A model generated the notes under the pieces. That model was not told the DNA's origin, made no database searches, and saw only the letters and a program-made list of their open reading frames with translations. A program made the position numbers and the translations under genes. A stretch of DNA of 64,000 bases. It comes from Flammeovirga aprica JL-4. GTDB lineage: Bacteria; Bacteroidota; Bacteroidia; Cytophagales; Flammeovirgaceae. The stretch spans positions 1-64,000 of the forward strand of contig NZ_JABANE010000040.1 in the NCBI RefSeq assembly GCF_012844305.1, written 5' to 3'. Positions 18,271 through 27,115 of this stretch are shown in pieces (position 1 is the first letter of the stretch; each line of letters starts with the position of its first letter).

Positions 18271-19677
18271 TCAAAACTTATACTGCAAAGCCACTGCTGA
18301 AAAAGTAATCGGTTTCCCTGCTCCAGTTTCTTTGACATAATCTCCCGGAGCCACATAAGAATTGAAAGACATCAAAGTAAAATGCTGATTGATGATATAA
18401 AATATATCTAAGCCGTATTGAACACCCACACCATATTTTTCACTTTCTGTTTCTGAAGATGGGCGTACTTGTACCATACTTGGTGCATAAGAACCATCTT
18501 TATTACTCGCTCTTGCTAAATAATACCAGCTGAAATTAATATAGAGTCTTTCCAAAGGCTGTAAGCCAAAAGTAGGTTTGATATGGGCAATATTACTTGG
18601 ACCTTGTGCCATTGCCAATCCATAAACAGGTTTTGGATACATAGGGTCAAAAGTATTCAGTTGCTTATCGTTCGGATCATAATCACCAGAAACGTAACTA
18701 GCTCCCATACCAATCATGGGTTTTAGGAAAACATCAGGAAAGAAATAATGTACCTCTGCCGTTGCGTACACTGCATTAACAGTTAAATCATTGAATTTTC
18801 CCGTTTGATACATCATATCCATATCTATCCAAAGTCTTTTACTTCTTTGCCATAATCTACCACCAATGGTATGTCTTGTTTGCTTACCCGGAACGTAGTT
18901 GAATTGTCTTCGCTCTGTATGAAACCCAAAATAGTAGAGGTCTAATTTCAGTGCTTTTGATTTTCTAAAGTTCGCATACGCACCCCATATATATTCATTG
19001 ATGTGTGAGTTATCAAATACATCAGGATTGATAATTACAGGAGTAGCAAAAAGGGTATGAAGGTCGAAATTTTTCTTTTTAGCGATATAAGAAATACCAT
19101 CAAATGCTTGTCTATTATTGGGACCTTCTCTTGATGAAATCAATAGACCATTTCCAAAATCAAATTCCTGACGACCTAATCGAATAATTTGTGCTTTTTC
19201 ACTTCCTTTCTTGCCTACATTCAAATCCACAAACAATTGATGTACACCTAGTCCATCTACGATTATTTCAGGTACTGGCGGGTTTGGATTACCAAACTCC
19301 AATGTATTATTCAGTTGTCCGAAAACTCTTATTCTTGAATTGATTTGTAGATCGGCATGTACCATCAAGCGGTGTTGTAAACTACCATTATAATCTTTGA
19401 TGGTTCCCGGAGGCAAGTCGCCAAAGTTAGAATTTTCACGGTACTCGTACCATTGTCTGATTTCCCCTCCGAGCGATAAATTTGATTTTCCACTTTTACC
19501 AATCGGCATAAATTTCAAATGATCCGTTCCTTTCTTCTGAACCGAATCGGATAACAGATAAGTAAAGTCGTCATTGTATCTGAGATCTTGTATTGTCCTT
19601 ACTTGTGCATGGGAGTGAATTGCAAAACCAATTAAGATACCGAAAGTAATAAAGAGAATATCGAGTAATGTTTTCAT
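18271..19677 (-). CDS. Alginate-export-like outer-membrane beta-barrel protein
   Basis: 468 residues with a signal peptide ending HSHAQ. The chain consists of alternating amphipathic strands with aromatic ends (IRQWYEYRENSNFG, LMVHADLQINSRIRVFGQLN, LDLYYFGFHTERRQF, MIGMGASYVSGDY, NFSWYYLARASNKDGSY) and ends in a phenylalanine (LQYKF), as barrels inserted by BAM do. LGRQEFDFGNGLLIS and a DGISY segment are typical of the alginate export family (PF13372). It is probably an outer-membrane channel for an acidic sugar or other small anion; the actual substrate is not shown. It has a 200-plus-base upstream gap and appears to be transcribed alone. Confidence 0.8.
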   Translation of the reverse strand: MKTLLDILFITFGILIGFAIHSHAQVRTIQDLRYNDDFTYLLSDSVQKKGTDHLKFMPIGKSGKSNLSLGGEIRQWYEYRENSNFGDLPPGTIKDYNGSLQHRLMVHADLQINSRIRVFGQLNNTLEFGNPNPPVPEIIVDGLGVHQLFVDLNVGKKGSEKAQIIRLGRQEFDFGNGLLISSREGPNNRQAFDGISYIAKKKNFDLHTLFATPVIINPDVFDNSHINEYIWGAYANFRKSKALKLDLYYFGFHTERRQFNYVPGKQTRHTIGGRLWQRSKRLWIDMDMMYQTGKFNDLTVNAVYATAEVHYFFPDVFLKPMIGMGASYVSGDYDPNDKQLNTFDPMYPKPVYGLAMAQGPSNIAHIKPTFGLQPLERLYINFSWYYLARASNKDGSYAPSMVQVRPSSETESEKYGVGVQYGLDIFYIINQHFTLMSFNSYVAPGDYVKETGAGKPITFSAVALQYKF

Positions 19678-19939
19678 AGCGTTTTTCTTTTTAACACTAC
19701 AAAGGACTTTAAAATGAGGAGGAGATTAAAGGTAAAAAAGAGGAGAATAATGGTAAAAATTGGAATTAAAAGCAATAATATTGATTTTTTAGAACTACAA
19801 AAGGGTAATAATTAGAAAATAAAAATGCTACTGAAGTATAAATTACCCCAGGAGCACTTGATTACGATTATGATAGTTCTCTGTGACAGACGAAGGTGAT
19901 CATTTTAAGTGATGCTTCGCTACTGTGCTAGAAATCAGA

Positions 19940-20758
19940 TTAATTTTGTAGACGAAAAGAGATTGGTAATACCATTTTTTGTCTGACAGGCCTCCCTCTT
20001 TGCTCACCGGGCGACCACTTCGGACACGCTTTTAATACTCTTACAGCTTCTTCATCACATCCTGCACCAATACCTCTTACGACTTTAAGATTGCTCAATG
20101 AACCATCTCTTTCAATGATAAATTCCACAAACACTTTTCCACTCACACCCATACGTTTAGCTTGTGAAGGATACTTGATTTTTTTGCCTAACCATTTGTA
20201 AAATTTACCCATACCACCTTTGAATGATGCTGTTTTTTCTACTATTACATGAACCTCATTTTCTACTTTTTCTTCTTCTTCCTCAGCATCAGGTTCATAA
20301 GTTTCAATCACAGTTTCAGAATCAAAATCTTCTGGAATTTCTATTTCAATATCCAAAGTTTCCTCCTCAGAATCATCAACTGGAATAATGACTACCTTAG
20401 GAACCTTCTTAGGCTGAGGGATTTTTGGTTCAGGCAATACAAAAGCAGAATCAACTTCATCATCAATGAAAAAGCTTGTATCGTCGAGTGTGATCAAAAC
20501 ACTCTCAGGAGTAGGATACTCAAATGCTGCCAAGATAATTGTCAATCCAATACTCAATCCTAGCATACGAAAGAAATTGGTGTACTTGTCTAGGTTTACA
20601 TCATCATACTTTTTGACAAGGGGATTGCTTTTCGATAATGGAGAAAGATTGTTTTGCTTGCTGATAATGACTCTGAAGAGTTGAACGATGCCGATTAATA
20701 CGACTAAAAAGGAGATGAACAGTCCTTCTGGACCCATAAATTTTAAAATATCAATCAT
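19940..20758 (-). CDS. TonB-type energy transducer with an extra N-terminal membrane hairpin
   Basis: 272 residues. Two hydrophobic segments (about 11-33 and 62-82) are separated by a basic loop, unlike the single anchor of classical TonB. A Pro- and Glu-rich spacer follows (PEPKIPQPKKVPK, then a long acidic EEEEE stretch). The C-terminal about 90 residues are a TonB_C domain: IKYPSQAKRMGVSGKVFVEF, ERDGSLSNLKVVRGIG, CDEEAVRVLK, PKWSPGEQRGRPVRQKMVLP (each in part). The protein should couple inner-membrane energy to outer-membrane transporters. No ExbB/ExbD gene is adjacent, so it must use proteins encoded elsewhere. Confidence 0.9.
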   Translation of the reverse strand: MIDILKFMGPEGLFISFLVVLIGIVQLFRVIISKQNNLSPLSKSNPLVKKYDDVNLDKYTNFFRMLGLSIGLTIILAAFEYPTPESVLITLDDTSFFIDDEVDSAFVLPEPKIPQPKKVPKVVIIPVDDSEEETLDIEIEIPEDFDSETVIETYEPDAEEEEEKVENEVHVIVEKTASFKGGMGKFYKWLGKKIKYPSQAKRMGVSGKVFVEFIIERDGSLSNLKVVRGIGAGCDEEAVRVLKACPKWSPGEQRGRPVRQKMVLPISFRLQN

Positions 20759-21302
20759 AGTTATACTAATTTGTAGAGCAGGTATGACAATACGATACCA
20801 TCACTAAAAGTTGCACTTAAAGCGGTAAAAACGGACAATCACATATACTCTCGGGCATAGATTTTACACTATAACCCTTATGAACAGATAGATTAAAGAA
20901 GAGGCCTCTTCGGTAATTTTAAGGTACGATTATCTATAAGGGATCATGAATGATTTAACCAACTTAACAAGGAATAGAATATAATTTGCATTGATTAACA
21001 GTAGTTTTGACACTTATCTTAAAATAATTAAAATCATTATTTCAGTCCTTAACAAATAAAAGAAATATAAAATTAACATATAGTTAACAAACGAAATATT
21101 AAACAAGTTTTTAAATATAAATACAGAATAATATTCTTCAGCAGAGTTGACGTTTTTAGTCTAAAAAGGGAATTAGCAGTTCTTTTCCTATCTTTATAAG
21201 TACTTATCGCAAAAGGGTATCATAAAATATACCTAAGTGTCAAATCAAAAACTAAGAGATATTTTAAACATGCTCTAAATAAGTTTCATAAACTACAACT
21301 AA
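20759..21302. other. Divergent intergenic region, 544 bases
   Basis: Very AT-rich. It holds a palindrome ATAAGTACTTAT (21196-21207) and the leader motif AACATGCTCTAA (21267-21278), which sits 24 bases before the ATG at 21303 and is repeated before other plus-strand genes (near 43278 and 63892). No small gene seen. Confidence 0.4.
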
Positions 21303-22487
21303 ATGAGAACTAATCTATTACTCCTCTGGAGTCTACTGCTTTTATGTCCGTATAGAAGTCTTATTGCACAAGAACAATTCATTGAGCAACGTCTTGATCC
21401 TATTTATCAGGATTTAGAAACCCGGTTTGAAATACAGGGCACCGTCATTCAGATCTTCAACAGTGATTCTGTTTTGCTGAAAAAAAACTATGGTGTACAA
21501 GATCATTCTTCTAAAGTACCCATGAATGACTCTTCTCTTTTTTATCTCAGTGATCTGACCAAAACAGTAATTGCTGCTGCGGTTCAAAATGAAATACAAA
21601 AAAAGACGGTACATCCCGACAGCAGTATTTCAAACTACCTTCATCACTTGGATAAAAATGCAACGCAAGTAGGAAGTGTCACTATCCATGAATTGCTCTA
21701 TCATATTTCAGGTATTCAAAATGACCGATACGGTATGGTGAAAGATGATATGGATAAAGAAAAAGCCCGTAATCAGAAAGAGCCTCAACCGGCTTCAAAA
21801 TTCACCAAGAAAATTAAAGGTAATACGATCCCTTTTGATACCTTAAAAGCAGTGGAGTATTCTGATATAAATTATATGCTGTTAGTTGATGTGGTGGAGA
21901 CTGTCAGTAATTCTACATTTTCAGAATACTGTCAAACTACTTTCTTTGATCCATTAGAACTTGAATCTGCTAGTTTTTCACACATCAAAAATCAACACTT
22001 AGTAACTCCTTACACTCAATATGCACGATCAGCTGATTCTACAGTGATGGCCACAAATAGAACTTTCAAACAAGCTTCTCCTTATCATAGAAATAATGCG
22101 TATGTGGAAGGACTTTCGATGAAGGCTCAAGATCTCACAAAATGGATGCAGTATTTTCTAGCCTTAAACAATGCTACATATCAGGGTGGAGCTCCTTCTT
22201 TAAATACAAAAGAAATGTGGACATCAAAAAGTAAAATTGACGTCATCAATTATTGGACAATTAATGTGCTGAAGGGAGACCTTGCAATGGGCTGGCATCC
22301 TAAGACAATTCTGGGCGAAGATATTGTAATGACTTTTTCACAGGAACAAGGCTTCAAACATTGTTGTTTTCTACTACCTGAAAGAAATATAGGAGTGACA
22401 GTACTCACAAATACCAACAGATGTCCTTCCCCAGGAATAGGATATGCTATCCTTGAAATTTTAATTGAAGAAGAACTAATCAACTAA
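21303..22487 (+). CDS. Serine hydrolase (class C beta-lactamase fold), probable pseudoenzyme
   Basis: 394 residues with a signal peptide ending SLIAQ. The fold is recognisable from GTVIQIFNSDSVLLKKNYGVQD, VTIHELLYHISGIQ, YSDINYMLLVDVVE and GLSMKAQDLTKWMQYF. The catalytic residues are altered. At the SxxK motif the chain reads FYLSDLTKT, so the aligned nucleophile is Asp84 while Lys87 is kept. The YxN motif reads YSD (Asn to Asp189). The C-terminal H-x-G strand reads EQGFKHCC. It is therefore probably not an active esterase or peptidase, but a binding or scaffold protein. It starts the operon with the glycine-rich OmpA protein, 4 bases downstream. Confidence 0.8.
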   Translation: MRTNLLLLWSLLLLCPYRSLIAQEQFIEQRLDPIYQDLETRFEIQGTVIQIFNSDSVLLKKNYGVQDHSSKVPMNDSSLFYLSDLTKTVIAAAVQNEIQKKTVHPDSSISNYLHHLDKNATQVGSVTIHELLYHISGIQNDRYGMVKDDMDKEKARNQKEPQPASKFTKKIKGNTIPFDTLKAVEYSDINYMLLVDVVETVSNSTFSEYCQTTFFDPLELESASFSHIKNQHLVTPYTQYARSADSTVMATNRTFKQASPYHRNNAYVEGLSMKAQDLTKWMQYFLALNNATYQGGAPSLNTKEMWTSKSKIDVINYWTINVLKGDLAMGWHPKTILGEDIVMTFSQEQGFKHCCFLLPERNIGVTVLTNTNRCPSPGIGYAILEILIEEELIN

Positions 22488-22491
22488 CATC

Positions 22492-24510
22492 ATGTCTAAA
22501 TCTATTTTAATCACACTAACATTTCTTTTCTCTCATCTGCTTTTTGCTCAGAAGGGAAAACTAGGCGATCAATCTATTACGGGAAAAGATAATATTGTCA
22601 ACGAATTCACTACGCTTACGCAAGATATAAAAGAAGGAAGTACACTAATTTCGGTTAAAGATATTCAGATCAATGCGAATCAAAGGTTTCAACGACCGCT
22701 TGGCAAAGGTGATTTAATTATGATCATTCAAATACAGGGAGCACTGATGGATGCTGAAGAGGATAGTATTTCTTATGGAGAAATTATTGATTATAAGAAC
22801 TGCGGTAACTGGGAGTTTCAAGAAGTCGCATCCATTAAAGACAGTACTATTTATCTGAAAGAAAAAATAAAATACAGTTATAGTAAGGAGGGTAAAACAC
22901 AAATAGTAAGAGTACCGAGATACGATAATTTGATATTGAAGGAGGTGGCTACGCTTACCACTGAAGGATGGAATGGGGAGTATGGAGGTGTTTTGGCTAT
23001 TGAAGTAGCAAAAGATCTTGTTATTCGAAATAAAGCCCGAATCACAGCTACAGGATTAGGTTTTAGAGGTGGAAGAACCAATACGGCAGCACAATATCAA
23101 TCTACTGAACTTGTCAATCATGCAGTGATGAATTATAGAAGTTTCTCACCTTTTATTGGTGCTGAAAAAGGTGAAGGAATAGCAGGCTGGTATAAAGAAT
23201 ACAATCATCTTTACAATGGTAAATACGGAAGAGGAGCTGCTGCTAATGCTGGTGGTGGTGGTAATTCTCACAATGCTGGAGGTGGCGGTGGTGCAAACGC
23301 TGGCTTAATTCAAGACTGGACCGGTAATGGCAATCCTGATATCACTGTTGAGAAATGGCAAAAAGCATGGGCGCTAGAAAAAGACTTGACGCCTTATTCT
23401 ATTTCCTCAGGTGGGGGCAGGGGCGGTTATTCTTTTTCTTTCAAAAGAAGCAACGCCTTTAAAAAAGGACCTGGCTCTAGATCTTGGGCAGGGGATAATC
23501 GACAAAATAATGGCGGACTTGGTGGAAGACCTTTGGACTATTCTTCAGGAAAATTATTCCTTGGTGGTGGTGGTGGTGCAGGCGACACCAATAACTTCAA
23601 TGGTACTTCCGGAGGTAATGGAGGCGGTATCGTCTATATTCTTTGTCACCGCAATATTTATGGAGCTAGAAATGGTATCAGCTTGATTGAAGCCAATGGA
23701 GAGGAAGCACTCACAACCACTATTAATAAAAGTACGTCGGGTCATAGAGCCGGTGATGCTCCAGGCGGTGGTGGAGGTGGTGGTGTTATTATCCTTGATA
23801 ATAAAGGTATCATAGAGCATATTATTGCTACAGCCAATGGAGGAAATGGTGGTTCTCAAATGATCATTTATATGGCAGAAGCTGAAGGTCCAGGAGGCGG
23901 TGGCGGAGGTGGCTATGTTGCCGCCAACAATACTTATTCTTCTGTAGTACTAGAAACTTTCGGTGGTTTGAATGGTATCACTAACGCCAATGGTCATAAA
24001 GAGTTTCTTCCTAATGGTGCTACCTTCGGTGGTATTGGTGTGATTGCACAAATATCGAATTACAGCTTTACTTCAAAACAAGTAATTCAAGGGGCTGATA
24101 AACTAGTTTTCAGTAAGAAAAAAGAGATCTCTTTTGATCACATTTCTGAAAACGAAAGTCATATTCTCTTCAATATGTACTTTGAAAAAAGATCAGACCG
24201 CATCACAAAATTCAGTGATGAATTATTGGACCAACTTGTTCTTCACTTAAAGAAAAATACAAAGCTCAAAATCCATTTCAGCGTTTTCTGTAATGAACAC
24301 GATAATGAATCTGATAATATTAAACTGTCTCGAAAAAGAGGAAAAAGCCTTCAGCAGTTTTTAATCAAAAATAAAATCAATAAGGAAAGAATCAGTTTTG
24401 AAGGATTGGGAAGCCACTCTGAAACCAATGCTGATACAGAAACCATTGGTGATGAAAACTCTCATACGGAATATGTATTAGGGACAAAACCTTATAAGAA
24501 AACGCTTTAG
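22492..24510 (+). CDS. Glycine-rich surface adhesin module fused to an OmpA-like domain
   Basis: 672 residues with a signal peptide ending LLFAQ. Residues about 30-200 form a module known from giant Cytophagales adhesins: an entry strand followed by GDLIMIIQIQGA, GEIIDYKNCGNWEF, STIYLKEKIKYSY, RVPRYDNLILKEVATLTTEGWNGEYGG (in part). Residues about 240-510 are rich in GGGG runs (at least five clusters), suggesting a glycine-rich beta or polyproline-II array. The C-terminal part (from about 550) is OmpA-like: ILFNMYFEKRSDRI, LDQLVLHLKKN, IHFSVFCNEHD, LSRKRGKSLQQFLIKN, and GLGSHSE. That domain should bind peptidoglycan, so the glycine-rich part would be anchored to the wall, not cleaved by T9SS. 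It ends convergently with PorP/SprF. Confidence 0.75.
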   Translation: MSKSILITLTFLFSHLLFAQKGKLGDQSITGKDNIVNEFTTLTQDIKEGSTLISVKDIQINANQRFQRPLGKGDLIMIIQIQGALMDAEEDSISYGEIIDYKNCGNWEFQEVASIKDSTIYLKEKIKYSYSKEGKTQIVRVPRYDNLILKEVATLTTEGWNGEYGGVLAIEVAKDLVIRNKARITATGLGFRGGRTNTAAQYQSTELVNHAVMNYRSFSPFIGAEKGEGIAGWYKEYNHLYNGKYGRGAAANAGGGGNSHNAGGGGGANAGLIQDWTGNGNPDITVEKWQKAWALEKDLTPYSISSGGGRGGYSFSFKRSNAFKKGPGSRSWAGDNRQNNGGLGGRPLDYSSGKLFLGGGGGAGDTNNFNGTSGGNGGGIVYILCHRNIYGARNGISLIEANGEEALTTTINKSTSGHRAGDAPGGGGGGGVIILDNKGIIEHIIATANGGNGGSQMIIYMAEAEGPGGGGGGGYVAANNTYSSVVLETFGGLNGITNANGHKEFLPNGATFGGIGVIAQISNYSFTSKQVIQGADKLVFSKKKEISFDHISENESHILFNMYFEKRSDRITKFSDELLDQLVLHLKKNTKLKIHFSVFCNEHDNESDNIKLSRKRGKSLQQFLIKNKINKERISFEGLGSHSETNADTETIGDENSHTEYVLGTKPYKKTL

Positions 24511-24582
24511 ATTTCTTACAGGAAGAATGAAGAAAAAGAAGTTTGTGTTGTGGTTCATACTGGATTGAAAGGGTATCGTTTT

Positions 24583-24610
24583 GTAGAGCCACAATGCCTT
24601 GTGGCTAACA
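24583..24610. terminator. Palindrome between convergent genes, probable dispersed repeat acting as terminator
   Basis: AGCCACAA (24587-24594), loop TGCC, TTGTGGCT (24599-24606), flanked by TGTAG and AACA. It lies between two converging genes. The sequence resembles short GTAGAG...CTAC palindromes scattered in many bacterial genomes, so it may be a repetitive element; that needs a genome-wide count. Confidence 0.45.
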
Positions 24611-24653
24611 AACCACCTTTCCTTCATTAAGAAATCTATCCTAATAAGGAATA

Positions 24654-25709
24654 TCACAACACCGGCAACGTACTCAAACGCTTCATCTGCTCTTTATATT
24701 TATCATTAGAAAACCCTGCCGATAGCGTAAATTCTAAAGCAGGCTGAAGGAATGCTGTACTTGATATTTCTGGGTAATAAGATACTCTCAGTTCTATATG
24801 ATCACTCTCTTTGTTGATTCTTCCTATTTTAGAATAGTTGGCTTTATCACCAAAAGGAATCTTCACGGAAGAGGTTATAAATACTGTAGAAGAGTTTTCG
24901 AAATTATTAATGGATGGAATCCAGCCTCCACCTATTTTGATAACCGAAAGACGTGCTTCTGCTGAGACATACAGTTCGTTGTTTTCACCTTGATTAAAAT
25001 AACCGAATGTTGTTTCTACTCCCGTATAATTGATAGGATTGAAAAAGATATAACGGCCCATCAGTTCAAAGCGAGGCGATAAATCTTGAAACAAACTCAC
25101 TTCATCACTGTTGGTTTGAATAATGCTTTGCAGATGTTTGGCTGAAAAACTAAGAAACAGGTTTTCGTGTGTATAATAACTTATTCCTCCGCCGATATCC
25201 ACAGATCCTTCCTGACGTTTGGATAACGCATAAGAAGGCGTACTACCAATAAAATCTGAATTAGGATCCAATTGACTGTAATACACTCCTGGGCTTTCAC
25301 CAAAAGAATACATCAAAACACCTAACGACAAACCAAAACTAAAGGTCTTGTCTCTATCTCTATAACTCATAGAAAGAGGAACAGTAAATGTCTGAGCATT
25401 CAAACTTGTCACTTCCTGATCACCGTTTTTAATGGGCGTGCGTACTTGCTGGAATAAAGCACCCACTCCAAAACCATTGCGCATTGAAGATTTCCTATAG
25501 ATACCTAAACTTCCTCCAGCACTCACATACTCCATTCCCTCTTTTCGAGAAGCGTATCTTAGGCCTACATTGTTTTTACTGAAGGTAGATCCAGCCAAAG
25601 CAGGGTTATGAGAGGAGGGAAGCCAAAGCGGATTGGCAGTAATAATATCTTGAGCGAAAGTAGAAAAGGGCAAACAAGCGATAAAAAGAAAGAGTAATTT
25701 ACGTTGCAT
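24654..25709 (-). CDS. PorP/SprF family type IX secretion system outer-membrane protein
   Basis: 351 residues with a signal peptide ending PFSTFAQ. The start DIITANPLWLPSSHNPALAGS is the PorP/SprF signature (xxNPAxAG). Amphipathic strands follow throughout (NNVGLRYASRKEG, FGVGALFQQVRTP, FSFGLSLGVLMYSFGES, VDIGGGISYYTHENLFLSFSAKHL, each in part). These proteins work with T9SS to deliver or hold specific surface proteins, usually the one encoded next to them. Here the neighbour is the type-B-domain protein encoded 11 bases upstream, in the same operon. The C-terminus is short and does not end in a typical barrel residue. Confidence 0.9.
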   Translation of the reverse strand: MQRKLLFLFIACLPFSTFAQDIITANPLWLPSSHNPALAGSTFSKNNVGLRYASRKEGMEYVSAGGSLGIYRKSSMRNGFGVGALFQQVRTPIKNGDQEVTSLNAQTFTVPLSMSYRDRDKTFSFGLSLGVLMYSFGESPGVYYSQLDPNSDFIGSTPSYALSKRQEGSVDIGGGISYYTHENLFLSFSAKHLQSIIQTNSDEVSLFQDLSPRFELMGRYIFFNPINYTGVETTFGYFNQGENNELYVSAEARLSVIKIGGGWIPSINNFENSSTVFITSSVKIPFGDKANYSKIGRINKESDHIELRVSYYPEISSTAFLQPALEFTLSAGFSNDKYKEQMKRLSTLPVL

Positions 25710-25720
25710 AGTTTTGGTGA

Positions 25721-26971
25721 TTATGGAGTAACAATAAAGGAAGTATTTAAACGCTCTACTAAACCATCTTCATAATGGATAAAGATCTTGGCGTTGTAAA
25801 GGGATGAATTGAAAGCTTCATCATCTCCAAACACAAAATTGTAATCGTCTGATTCAAACACCAGCTGATTGGATGTATCAAAAATTTGTATATCGAAAGC
25901 TTGTATCTCTACTCTGTTTCTAATCAACAAACGGTAACTTCCATCTTCATTAAAATTACTTCTTTTCGACACTGCAGTAGGCACTTTTACCCTTGGAAAA
26001 TAAGGAACTTCAATATTGCTCAACGTATCCTTATTTATTCCTTCTGGACAATTCACAGCACCTGAAGCATCAGTAGCAATTATGACTACATCATATCTTT
26101 TAAAAGATTCATTTCCATCTTTAGAAAAATTTGAAGTAGGAAAAACATAGATGAAATCTTCATTATCAAACAACATATTACTACCTATCAATTCACCATT
26201 TTCATAAACCTCCCACTGCTGTCTATCACTGTTCAACGAGTTGGATGAAAAAGTAGTCATACCATAGTAATCTGTAGATACGGTATAATTTTCATCAATA
26301 ACACCTTGAGAGACGGGAGCGATATTCTCCAATGCTTCATCTTGAACCTGTATTCTATTCAGACATTGATTATCTCTTGATGACTCTAAAAATAGTTCAA
26401 TTCTTAATGTATCTTCCAAAGGTCTATCAATCCTCAAATCCTCCAGCGTTCCAATTTTTCCATCAATTGTCAGCTTTTGCTCTTTATAGAAACGATCATC
26501 TACATACACTAAAACCAATTCGTCTGTGAGTGTATCACCTTCTGTTGTAAAGTTGATAGACACATAATCACAGTGATATACTAAATCAGAAAAACGATTG
26601 AAATTGACGGTACGTTCTACTTTTCCAAAAACATCAATCACTGTTGTTTGTGATGTAATTACTGTAGTAACAGTATTAAGCAAATCAATTTTCACTTGAT
26701 GTAAATCTGCTGTGATTGCGTTATTATCAATGGCTACCACTAAGATAGTCTCTGTTTCAGAAGATTCTATGGTATTGGTCAACACCCCTAAATTGTCAAT
26801 TCCAGTGATGGTTTGGAATTCTTCATCCGCAGTATGTGTAATCGTAAAAACCAGAGTATTCGGTTTATTGTCAATACAGAATTCTGATTCACTAACTTTT
26901 ACATCAAAGGCAAATAAAGGTGTGATTAAGAAAAGTGTTTGTAGTAGAAATATCCAAAAACTACGTATCAT
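25721..26971 (-). CDS. Secreted protein with degenerate gliding-type (type B, CHU_C) C-terminal domain
   Basis: 416 residues, signal peptide ending TPLFA. The middle is beta-rich with Ig-like strand patterns (KPNTLVFTITHTADEEF, DYVSINFTTEGDTLTDELVLVYV). The last about 85 residues match the CHU_C/T9SS type B sorting domain: VKVPTAVSKRSNFNEDGSYRLLI (in part), then FDIQIFDTSNQLVFESDDYNFVFGD, and a final strand ending TSFIVTP. The usual NAFTPNxDGxND and FxRWG motifs are weakened, for example NFNEDGSYR in place of NGDGxND. It is the probable cargo or partner of the PorP/SprF protein that follows in the operon. Confidence 0.7.
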   Translation of the reverse strand: MIRSFWIFLLQTLFLITPLFAFDVKVSESEFCIDNKPNTLVFTITHTADEEFQTITGIDNLGVLTNTIESSETETILVVAIDNNAITADLHQVKIDLLNTVTTVITSQTTVIDVFGKVERTVNFNRFSDLVYHCDYVSINFTTEGDTLTDELVLVYVDDRFYKEQKLTIDGKIGTLEDLRIDRPLEDTLRIELFLESSRDNQCLNRIQVQDEALENIAPVSQGVIDENYTVSTDYYGMTTFSSNSLNSDRQQWEVYENGELIGSNMLFDNEDFIYVFPTSNFSKDGNESFKRYDVVIIATDASGAVNCPEGINKDTLSNIEVPYFPRVKVPTAVSKRSNFNEDGSYRLLIRNRVEIQAFDIQIFDTSNQLVFESDDYNFVFGDDEAFNSSLYNAKIFIHYEDGLVERLNTSFIVTP

Positions 26972-27049
26972 AACATAGTGTCAATAAAAAATGAATAAAG
27001 AGTAACTTTTGATTTAATCTGTTCAATTTAAATGGAAATTTCTTGAATG

Positions 27050-27086
27050 AAAAATGAGCACTGAAAATAATGATATCTTCAGTGCT
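27050..27086 (-). terminator. Terminator of the double retropepsin gene
   Basis: AGCACTGAA (27057-27065) and TTCAGTGCT (27078-27086) form a 9-bp stem; on the minus strand it is followed by CATTTTTC. It lies 30 bases past the stop at 27116. Confidence 0.7.
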
Positions 27087-27115
27087 GCTGTCACATTATG
27101 TTGCAGAAAGAACAT

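Noticed and set aside
23240..23930. Direct DNA repeats of GGTGGT type, as if a tandem repeat array, and an antisense open frame over them
   Set aside because: They are codons for the glycine runs of the adhesin-OmpA protein; spacing is irregular and the antisense frame is a by-product.
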